From assembly GCA_030606805.1 (NCBI GenBank), contig JAUWFS010000029.1, forward strand, positions 1-23,239: a stretch of DNA of 23,239 bases. Reading direction: 5' to 3'. This DNA is from B13-G4 sp030606805. Its GTDB lineage: Bacteria > Desulfobacterota > Desulfobacteria > Desulfobacterales > ETH-SRB1. Position numbers and translations under genes: made by a program. Below, piece by piece: positions 14,564-21,306 of the stretch (position 1 is the stretch's first letter; the number at the start of each line of letters is the position of its first letter). The notes beneath the pieces were generated by a model. That model did not search any database. It saw only the letters and a program-made list of their open reading frames with translations, and had not been told where the DNA came from.

Positions 14564-16394
14564 TGAATACCTTTAAAAATCGTGAGATTCTTCGAGTTTT
14601 ATAATCATCCCAGGGCATCATTCTTTTTTGCGGCCAGGTAACATACAAAAAGCGTTTTGCACGGGTAAAAGCAACATACAGATTGTTTTTTTCCTGTATC
14701 ATCTCAACACCTCTGCTTCGTATGGCTCGATAATCAGGAAAAGTTTCATCATCCATGCCAATCACAAAGACAATATCAAATTCCTGACCTTTCATCGTGT
14801 GTACAGTACTTAATGTGATACCGGCATGTTGTGTTAAGGGATGGGTTTGGCCCAAAGCCATGGCATTTTTAAATTGATGCAATGACTTGTTGTCTGTCTT
14901 CTTAGCGTAGTTACGCCAGTGCTTGAGCAACTCATTAATATCATGAAAGATCATGTTTTTTTCGTTTTCATCTTCAATACTCAGATCGTTCCTGAACCTT
15001 TCCAATACCTTTTTTATGTTACTTCCGTCATCATCTAATTCTGTAATTAGCTTGATTAGCTTTTTATTTAATTCATCAGTTACCTGTGGAATAAGTACTT
15101 CCAAACTAAAATTTCTTACTGTCTTTATATTTAAACGCTTCAGCAATCTTTCCTTATGCAAACTGTCTTGGGGGTTTAGCCTTACTCTTAATGCAAGGTC
15201 AAATATGTTCATCAAATCAGACTCAAACCGAATCGCACCCGGTGTCATTTTGTAATAAAACGGTAAATTGGCCTTATTTAATTGAACCTCTAATTTGTTA
15301 AAGACATATTTGTTTCTTGCAAGCACCGCTATCTTTTCACAGGTGATTTCACCTTCAATATCATCATGGGTTTTTGAGGCTATTAATTCCTTTATCTTGT
15401 CAATAACCCACTGAGCTTCCGCCTCTTCATCTTCTAAGTGATTTATCTCAAAAAGCCCTTCTTTAACCGTTTCCGCTATATATTCAGCATCGGGGATAAT
15501 TTTATTTGCGGCTGATAATACAGCTATTGACGAACGGTAATTCTCATGTAGTTCAACAATTACAGGCGTAAAATCACGGATAAACTGTTTATCCATATAG
15601 TCTGGAGAGGAGCCATTAAAGTGGTAAATGGATTGATTGGGATCACCCACCATCATAATATTGGTAAATTCACCATTAGCCAAAGCAAGTAAAAGTTGAT
15701 ATTGGGCGTTATTCAAGTCCTGTGCTTCATCTATGCAGATAGCGAAGAAACTCCGGCGATACAAAGCGGCTGTTTTGGGATAATTCACCAGTAAGCTATA
15801 CGCAAGCAGCAGCAAGTCATCAAAATCAATGGCATTTTGAGCGCGTAAAATATCCTGATAGTTTTGATACAGTAAAACGATATTTTCATCATCGGTATGC
15901 TGTTCAAATTCACTGTCAGCAATCAACTCCCGTTTTACCTTTGAGATAAAATTCAAAACACGATAGCGGAAATTTTTCTGCTCTTTTTTATCCTGTGTTT
16001 TGTATTTGCCGGCATAGGATGGAGTCTGTTTAATCGCCTGCCCAACTAATTCCAGCCTGTCTGTTTCATCTTCAAAAATATGCGGCATCTTCGCCAGACC
16101 GATCAAATTACCGTGATTTTCCAATATGGATTGGCAAAAACCATGAAAAGTCCCCACAAAAACACGCTTCTCTATTTCTGATATATTACTTAATCGTTCC
16201 TCGATCTCCTTTCCTGCCTTGTTGGTAAAGGTCAGGGCAAGGACTTTTTTATTGGTTTTAGTCAGTAAATGGCGGACCCTTCCAGTTAAAACCCGTGTTT
16301 TACCACTTCCTGCACTGGCTTTAACATAGATCGGGCCGTTTTCAGCAAAGACAATTTCTTTCTGTTTTTCTGACAATTCAATCTTGGTCGTCAC
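14556..16394 (-). CDS. gajB: Gabija GajB-like UvrD/Rep-family helicase
   Basis: A 612-residue SF1A helicase with all core motifs: Walker A ASAGSGKT (26-33), Ia LALTFTNKAGKEI, II IDEAQD (221-226), III VGDPNQSIYHFNG (249-261), IV ELHENYRSS, V STVHTMKGQEFD and VI LYVAFTRAKRFLYVTW. The start is a GTG with AGGAGG 6 bases upstream, inside the last codons of gajA; the genes overlap by 17 nt. An OLD-family nuclease followed by a UvrD-like helicase is the definition of the Gabija anti-phage system, in which GajB responds to DNA ends and works with GajA. It is longer than the roughly 500 residues of the characterised GajB. No break or missing motif is seen. Confidence 0.88.
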   Translation of the reverse strand: MTTKIELSEKQKEIVFAENGPIYVKASAGSGKTRVLTGRVRHLLTKTNKKVLALTFTNKAGKEIEERLSNISEIEKRVFVGTFHGFCQSILENHGNLIGLAKMPHIFEDETDRLELVGQAIKQTPSYAGKYKTQDKKEQKNFRYRVLNFISKVKRELIADSEFEQHTDDENIVLLYQNYQDILRAQNAIDFDDLLLLAYSLLVNYPKTAALYRRSFFAICIDEAQDLNNAQYQLLLALANGEFTNIMMVGDPNQSIYHFNGSSPDYMDKQFIRDFTPVIVELHENYRSSIAVLSAANKIIPDAEYIAETVKEGLFEINHLEDEEAEAQWVIDKIKELIASKTHDDIEGEITCEKIAVLARNKYVFNKLEVQLNKANLPFYYKMTPGAIRFESDLMNIFDLALRVRLNPQDSLHKERLLKRLNIKTVRNFSLEVLIPQVTDELNKKLIKLITELDDDGSNIKKVLERFRNDLSIEDENEKNMIFHDINELLKHWRNYAKKTDNKSLHQFKNAMALGQTHPLTQHAGITLSTVHTMKGQEFDIVFVIGMDDETFPDYRAIRSRGVEMIQEKNNLYVAFTRAKRFLYVTWPQKRMMPWDDYKTRRISRFLKVFND

Positions 16395-18156
16395 GCTTTA
16401 CCTCCTGCATTTTCAAAACAGCGGCAATCTTGCCAAACAGATCAATCACCTTTGGTGGTAAACCTTTCTTACTTTGTATAATCTGTTCTGCTATGGCAGG
16501 ACCATATTTAGTCTTGCCTTCTGTGATAATCTTATACAACTTCTCTTTACTAAATTCGCTGATTTCTACTAATCGTTCTTGTTCTTTTGCAGCTCTATGT
16601 TGTTCATTCTTATAAACATCGAAAGAAGCTATGGCTTGTTTGATTTCATCAGTAAAACCATCACTAACGAGCTGTCTTTCAAAATCATTGCCAGCATCAA
16701 GAAAAACAACAACGTCATTCTTATTTTTAGGTGTTTGGCAGTTTTTGAAGTGTTTATCGACCAATCTAACCGCATCGGATTCAGCATCACTTAATATAAC
16801 CCAAGGAATATGTAAGTTTTCCGCAAATCTTAAAAATGGGAGATAACTTGTATGCCCACCCACACCGACAAAATCCAACCCCATTTCAACAGGGGTTAGA
16901 TTAAAATATTTTTGTGCGAAAATAGGTAGTGCCTGCTCTTCGGTTTCCCCTTCAAAAAAAACAATCACCTTGGAGAAAAATATCTCCCCTCTGGTATTAA
17001 TGACTTGCCGATTTATTTTCCTGATCTCTTCATTCGTCAAGCTGTCAATCTCTATCTTACCACAAGTCACGGTTTCATCTTTGTAAAAATTGCGTATCTG
17101 TCCTAACTTAGCCGTTGCGGCGATATAAGGAGAATGGGTGGAAATGATTTTTTGACCTGATATGGCATCCATCTGCCCATAGAGTTTTTTCTGAGCGTTA
17201 GGGTGTAAATGGGCTTCTGGCTCTTCTATGGTAAGAATAGGGAAAAACACAGACCGCTCTTTTTCGGCATTGATCGAAAGCAAAGAAATAAACGCCTTCA
17301 CCGTCAACAGAGAAGACCAGCTTCTTGTTCCCATGCCGTGATATTCCATAGAAAAACTATCTTGCTGATCTGTGTAATAGATCGTTAAACCTTTATTCAA
17401 ATCTCTGATCTTTTTGGTAAAAGGCGTGATCTCTATTCCTTCAGAGCGGGTATCCATTGCGGTATCCAGTTCTTTTAAGGTTGCCCTGATATTGGATAAG
17501 ATATTACTGCTGCTCACCGCCTTTTCGTTCAATGATTTAATCTGTGCTTCAATTTCTTCGATTGCCTCGTTGGAATATTCAATTTTAGACAACATTTTGC
17601 CAAGATAAGAGCTTCTTAATTTTGTATCCTCCAGAATATCCCGTTGCGCATCTATGTAAGAAAACGGAACTTCATCAAAATGAAAACTTGTTTTTTTGCC
17701 ATTTTCAATATCAAACCAACTGATACTATCCTGTTTAAATTCAGGCCAATCTTGCAGTATAAATTGCTGGCTTTTGTAACTGTTTTTTATCGCATCAAAA
17801 GTAATGATTATTCTGAGCGGGACAAAGGCATTGCCAGTATCATCATTTCGGATTCTTTCGGTAGTGAACAGGATTTCCCAATCTTCTGAAAAATCTTCAC
17901 ACTGTTTCTCATCATCACCGATTGGAACAATCAACAAGTCGATGATTATTTTCTCAGATACCGAACTTCCATGAATAAAAAAATCATCCTGCGAAACAAA
18001 TTGACGATTTCCCAATGCCAATTGTAATGCCTTGAGAAAGGAGGTTTTCCCGGTATTGTTCATACCGGTCAAAATAGTGGTTTGCTCAAGCGTTACTTCA
18101 ATATTTTCAAGGCCTCGAAAACCAGAGATTCGAACGTTTTTTATTAAAATACTCAT
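16378..18156 (-). CDS. gajA: Gabija GajA-like OLD-family ATPase/TOPRIM nuclease
   Basis: A 592-residue protein of the class 2 OLD type. The ABC-like ATPase has Walker A GMNNTGKTS (31-39), a signature-like GMGTRSWSSLL (274-284), Walker B ILTIEEPEAHLHP (307-319) and the H-loop ISTHSPYIAA. The TOPRIM nuclease has FFEGETEEQALP (Glu402) and LSDAESD (Asp457, Asp461). GajA is a sequence-guided nicking nuclease held in check by nucleotides and released on phage infection. The ATG overlaps the hsdS stop (ATGA), with AAGGAG 8 bases upstream. Its length fits the family (about 580). It is embedded in a type I restriction operon with its helicase partner next to it. Confidence 0.9.
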   Translation of the reverse strand: MSILIKNVRISGFRGLENIEVTLEQTTILTGMNNTGKTSFLKALQLALGNRQFVSQDDFFIHGSSVSEKIIIDLLIVPIGDDEKQCEDFSEDWEILFTTERIRNDDTGNAFVPLRIIITFDAIKNSYKSQQFILQDWPEFKQDSISWFDIENGKKTSFHFDEVPFSYIDAQRDILEDTKLRSSYLGKMLSKIEYSNEAIEEIEAQIKSLNEKAVSSSNILSNIRATLKELDTAMDTRSEGIEITPFTKKIRDLNKGLTIYYTDQQDSFSMEYHGMGTRSWSSLLTVKAFISLLSINAEKERSVFFPILTIEEPEAHLHPNAQKKLYGQMDAISGQKIISTHSPYIAATAKLGQIRNFYKDETVTCGKIEIDSLTNEEIRKINRQVINTRGEIFFSKVIVFFEGETEEQALPIFAQKYFNLTPVEMGLDFVGVGGHTSYLPFLRFAENLHIPWVILSDAESDAVRLVDKHFKNCQTPKNKNDVVVFLDAGNDFERQLVSDGFTDEIKQAIASFDVYKNEQHRAAKEQERLVEISEFSKEKLYKIITEGKTKYGPAIAEQIIQSKKGLPPKVIDLFGKIAAVLKMQEVKRDDQD

Positions 18157-19223
18157 GCGGTTGTCTCCTTGTTATATTGTACCCGGACTTCACCGCTCAT
18201 TAATTTGGGGAGCAGAGTATCTCGTAGCCTTTCGAGAGTGCGGATTTGTTTTCTATTGTTTTGAGACTTTAATAGATAGCCCTCTAATAATTTGAATCCC
18301 TTTTCTTGGTCTGGTTCTGGTGGAACAATAATAGGAGTCGATCTTATTGCCTCAGTTGATAGGTTTACCTGAACACCACCGTGAGCTTTGCTTTGAATAA
18401 TGGCAATAGCAACATCTGTTTTCAACTGGAGGTATAAAAAGTGATTATTTATAAGGCTCTCATTACTGTTAAGGTAGATTCTTGCCACTCGTTGATTCAA
18501 TACATATGTATCGCTTTTGTCTATCATCGCAGGGTGGCCCAAAATACCCATACTATCTTTCATAAAGGTATAGCCATTCTGGACTGTGGCGATGGCACCA
18601 AGCGGTACTTCCTCCCAATCCTCCTGCGCTTCCTCCACGAACCACTGCCTGAAAAGTATTTCCGCCATGGCTTCGAGGGTTTTGTTCTGGCGGTGGAGCA
18701 GGTCTATTTTGTCGTCAAGACTGGAAAGGACTGAGGCGATGGCTTTTTGTTCGGGAAGAGGGGGTATTGGAACAGGTATTCCTTTGATATTGTAAAGAGG
18801 CAGTTTAGGTTGAGTTGAACCAACATTTCTGCTTTCAATTTCAGTTTGCCCGTCTTTACTTATTAAATAGTAGAATAAATACTCTTTATCTAAAATATTT
18901 TCCTTAACATTTACGATTTTAGCACAGTTTTCTGTCAAACTTGCAAAGTGTAACTCCTTTGGAATAATAGAGCATAACCCAATTGTTCCAACAATTGAAA
19001 TAATTACGTCGTTCTTTTCAACTATATATCTTGAAATGGCAGGGAATATTTCATCAGGAACAAATAATAGCTCATTAATCGCTATACTATTATTATTTAT
19101 ATCTCTTGTCCGAATATAAGGGTGTGAATTTGGTATTTCGGTTAGGATACTGCCTTTGGGTAAACGTTTCCCCCCTTTGATTTCAGCTAACGTCCCAAGT
19201 TCGACTTCCTTCCAATCACCCAT
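18153..19223 (-). CDS. hsdS: Type I restriction specificity subunit, second TRD shortened
   Basis: A 356-residue DNA-recognition subunit. The first target-recognition domain spans about 1-155; the central conserved helix is PPLPEQKAIASVLSSLDDKI...LFRQWF (about 155-200); the C-terminal repeat is RTLERLRDTLLPKLMSGEVR. The second TRD opens normally (VQNGYTFMKDSM) but then jumps to GHPAMIDKSDTYVLNQRVARI, which normally lies some 50-60 residues later, so an in-frame deletion is likely. Typical HsdS is about 400-430 residues. The ATG at 19223, with AAGGTG 8 bases upstream, is preferred over TTG 19226. It overlaps the HsdM tail and gajA. Without complete hsdM or hsdR here it cannot act locally, but it could partner with subunits encoded elsewhere. 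Confidence 0.85.
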   Translation of the reverse strand: MGDWKEVELGTLAEIKGGKRLPKGSILTEIPNSHPYIRTRDINNNSIAINELLFVPDEIFPAISRYIVEKNDVIISIVGTIGLCSIIPKELHFASLTENCAKIVNVKENILDKEYLFYYLISKDGQTEIESRNVGSTQPKLPLYNIKGIPVPIPPLPEQKAIASVLSSLDDKIDLLHRQNKTLEAMAEILFRQWFVEEAQEDWEEVPLGAIATVQNGYTFMKDSMGILGHPAMIDKSDTYVLNQRVARIYLNSNESLINNHFLYLQLKTDVAIAIIQSKAHGGVQVNLSTEAIRSTPIIVPPEPDQEKGFKLLEGYLLKSQNNRKQIRTLERLRDTLLPKLMSGEVRVQYNKETTA

Positions 19224-19356
19224 CAACTTTCACCTTCCCCGAATTCTCAGCAATCAATGCATTCAACCGTTTTTCCTCCCCGTCTGCATGCTGTTCGCCT
19301 GCACAGGCAGATTTCAACTGCTCCTCAAACTCCGCTTCCAGCCATCTATCCTTCAT
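19216..19356 (-). pseudogene. hsdM: HsdM C-terminal remnant upstream of hsdS
   Basis: A 46-codon ORF ending RLNALIAENSGKVKVDG, the usual tail of a type I methyltransferase subunit. It overlaps the hsdS start, the normal hsdM-hsdS arrangement. The N6-adenine methylase domain (NPPF) is gone. An insert of about 11 residues (SACAGEQHADG) interrupts EEQLK...EEKRLNAL and coincides with a palindromic short element (see the repeat at 19285-19316). The methylase was removed by a deletion that also took the end of the region after the second DUF1016 gene. Confidence 0.75.
19285..19316. repeat. Short palindromic element inserted in the hsdM tail
   Basis: On the minus strand it begins CTGCCTGTGCAGGC and ends GCATGCAGACGGGG. 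The inner GCCTG-TG-CAGGC is a perfect palindrome. A related element, CTGCCTGT...CGCAGAGAGG, is at 14449-14473 in the hsdR head. Both insert in frame within otherwise conserved protein sequence. Confidence 0.45.
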
Positions 19357-20016
19357 CTTCAAACAAATCCTTAACAATAGCCAGTCGTTCCGCAATTACT
19401 TCCGGCGCAGGCAGATATTTGCTGTATTCTTCCGGCAGGTAAGGCGAGGTACTGTAAGTTGCCACGCCAATCGGCTGAGTGGTTGTTTTGAGCGGATATT
19501 CTTCACCAGGGTCTGTTCCAGTTCATGCTCGCTGTGTTCTTCTGCCAGCTCCAGAAAATCAAAGGTGTAATGGTCTTTTACCGCCAGCTTTGCCTGATGT
19601 TTGTATTTTTCAGGCAGAGTCTGGTCAAAGTTTGTCTGATTCAGCAGATACTTTTCATAGGTTTTGTTTTCAATCTGATGAATCAGGACATCCTTGGTCC
19701 ATCCGAATTTCCTGACATGCAACATATAAAATTCCCTCTCCAGAGGGTCTTTGCATTTGGTCAGAATCAGGATGTTATTTGTCCAGCTAATTTCTCCAAC
19801 CATTGGTTGGAGTTTTTCATGTTGCTGAATTTCAGAATAAAAAAATCTCATATTCCAGAGGTTTCGGCCAGAAAACCCTTGAATTCCCAGATATTCCTCC
19901 TGAATATCTTTTGAAAGCTGCTCTACAACCGATTTTCCCCAGCCAAGCTCTTGCTGCTTATCGACAATCATCCGTCCAATATCCCAGTAAATAAGAGCAG
20001 ATACGCAGATCTGTCC
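19346..20016 (-). pseudogene. Second DUF1016 (YhcG) gene, both ends damaged
   Basis: The open frame gives YWDIGRMIVDKQQELGWG, then IQGFSGRNLWNMRFFYSEI and ISWTNNILILTKCKD, which is the DUF1016 N-terminal domain, entering in mid-domain near 20016. After HELEQTLVKNI the frame breaks. The expected end of the protein appears in another frame as LKTTTQPIGVATYSTSPYLP and finishes with a TAG at 19346. The PDDEXK nuclease core between these points is deleted. The ATG at 19971 has no good ribosome-binding site. It is a relative, not a recent duplicate, of the intact gene at 20089-21162. Confidence 0.85.
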
Positions 20017-20089
20017 TTACATTTCTAAACCCCTCGAATTCGATGGAATTAAAATCATGATGAGACGGTATCAATTTTTCTTTCTGCAT
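19958..20089 (-). CDS. Small ORF of 43 codons coupled to DUF1016
   Basis: Begins MQKEKLIPSHHDFNSIEFEG at 20089, sharing the TGATG junction with the stop of the intact DUF1016 gene, so reinitiation is likely. It ends by running out of frame over the start of the damaged DUF1016. The first 25 residues look like a real protein beginning, while the last part is read in the wrong frame over DUF1016 sequence. It is most likely the head of a deleted gene. I do not recognise the family. Confidence 0.35.
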   Translation of the reverse strand: MQKEKLIPSHHDFNSIEFEGFRNVRTDLRICSYLLGYWTDDCR

Positions 20090-21162
20090 CAGGCGTCTTC
20101 TCTTCTACTCAGTTCCGCTTCGATATCTTCAATACTTGGCAGAGAAGATTTGAATTCATCCGGCAGATTTTTGGTGATTATATATTCACTCACCCCAATA
20201 GGTTTATGAACATCCTTCAGAGCATATTCCACCACCGTATCATTTTTCGATTTACAGATAAGAATACCGATAGAGGTGTTATCTTGTTCTGATTTTAAAA
20301 TTCCATCCACGGCTGATACATAAAAATTAAGCTTGCCCGCAAATTCTGGTTTAAATTTTACCGCCTTCAGTTCCACCACCACATAACAATGCAATTTGAC
20401 ATGATAAAACAGCAAATCAATAAAAAATTCATCGCCGGAAACTTCCAGTTTGTATTGTTGTCCGATATAAGAAAATCCGGCTCCCAGTTCCAACAAAAAT
20501 TTGGTGACGTGCTTTATCAGAGCATTTTCCAGCTCTTTTTCGTTGTGTTTTTCCGTTAATGTCAGAAAATCAAAATTATAGGGGTCTTTCAGTGTTTCTC
20601 TTGCCAAGTCTGACTGCGGTTTGGGCAATGTCGCCTTAAAATTAGTTATGGCTTTCCCTTCTCGCTTGAACAGATCACTTTCAATATGATGAACCAGAAC
20701 GGATCTTGACCAATTGTTTTGAATGGTTTTCTGAATATAGAAGAGAGCTTCATCCAGGTTTTTACATTTGGAAATGATGGCAATATTGTGTCCCCAGGGA
20801 ATTTGAACCAATTGCGAAACAGCTTGTTTCGCAATTGGTTTTTGGCCAACAGCTTGTTGGCTTTTTCCAATTTCTTGCGAATAAAACAGATACCACTGCT
20901 TAATATATTTAAGATTACTCAAAGAAAATCCCTTCATATCAGGAAATTCTGATGATAAATCGATACTCAGTTGCTTTAAAAAGCCATCGCCCCATTTAGC
21001 ATTTCTCTGTTTATCTACAATATCCTGCCCCAATTCCCAGTAAAACTGCAACAGCTCAGAATTAACTTTAACTGCCGCTTTTATCTGAACCAATCGAACT
21101 TTGTGTTTGAGTTCTTTGAGCCAGCTATAATAGGTTTTATTTTGGATTAGAGCTTGCTTCAT
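20089..21162 (-). CDS. DUF1016 / YhcG-family PDDEXK nuclease
   Basis: A 357-residue protein, full length for the family. The N-terminal DUF1016 domain (about 1-175) shows LLQFYWELGQDIVDKQ, FPDMKGFSLSNLKYIKQWY and IPWGHNIAIISKCK. The C-terminal YhcG nuclease domain (about 195-345) shows the PDDEXK core: GDEFFIDLLFYH, then YVVVELKAVKF, then AGKLNFYVSAVDG. Members commonly sit inside type I restriction loci; their role is thought to be DNA cleavage linked to defence or to mobile DNA, but it is not settled. The ATG overlaps the HsdM-tail ORF stop (ATGA). Two hairpins with the same AGCTT loop lie inside the gene, at a position where the family is variable in length (AVGQKPIAKQAVSQ). Confidence 0.88.
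   Translation of the reverse strand: MKQALIQNKTYYSWLKELKHKVRLVQIKAAVKVNSELLQFYWELGQDIVDKQRNAKWGDGFLKQLSIDLSSEFPDMKGFSLSNLKYIKQWYLFYSQEIGKSQQAVGQKPIAKQAVSQLVQIPWGHNIAIISKCKNLDEALFYIQKTIQNNWSRSVLVHHIESDLFKREGKAITNFKATLPKPQSDLARETLKDPYNFDFLTLTEKHNEKELENALIKHVTKFLLELGAGFSYIGQQYKLEVSGDEFFIDLLFYHVKLHCYVVVELKAVKFKPEFAGKLNFYVSAVDGILKSEQDNTSIGILICKSKNDTVVEYALKDVHKPIGVSEYIITKNLPDEFKSSLPSIEDIEAELSRREDA
20808..20861. repeat. Tandem hairpins within the DUF1016 gene
   Basis: CCAATTGCGAAAC (20808-20820) and GTTTCGCAATTGG (20826-20838) form a perfect 13-bp stem with loop AGCTT. Six bases on, GCCAAC and GTTGGC (20845-20861) form a 6-bp stem with the same loop. Both are translated in frame. Confidence 0.8.
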
Positions 21163-21275
21163 GGCAGTTTAACCTTCCCTAAATTCTCAGCAATCAGAGC
21201 ATTTAATTTCGTTTCTTCCTTCAACTGCTCCCCAAACTCTGCTTTCAGCTTGCTGAACTGCTCAATCGTTTGCAT
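21159..21275 (-). pseudogene. hsdM: HsdM tail ORF starting from an atpG start codon
   Basis: A 38-codon ORF. Its first five codons (MQTIE) are those of atpG, from the direct repeat, and the rest (QFSKLKAEFGEQ..., LNALIAENLGKVK) is a type I HsdM C-terminus. It overlaps the atpA stop by 14 nt at its start and the DUF1016 start by ATGA at its end. The junction marks the island's atpA-side boundary exactly. Translation reinitiated after atpA would produce it and pass ribosomes to DUF1016. Confidence 0.8.
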
Positions 21276-21306
21276 TGTCTGACTTCATTTTTTCAACGGC
21301 CCTCCC
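21260..21306. repeat. 47-bp direct repeat, copy at the atpA side of the island
   Basis: The partner of 11739-11785. It carries the true last 14 codons of atpA and the first codons of atpG. The two differences fall at a Val codon (synonymous) and an Arg/Lys codon. Outside the repeat the sequences diverge at once, into HsdM on one side and into unrelated DNA after the hsdR end on the other. Confidence 0.85.

Noticed and set aside
16378..18156. OLD-family protein as part of PARIS or a retron
   Set aside because: The adjacent gene is a UvrD-like helicase and no reverse transcriptase or AriB-like gene is present, so Gabija fits better.
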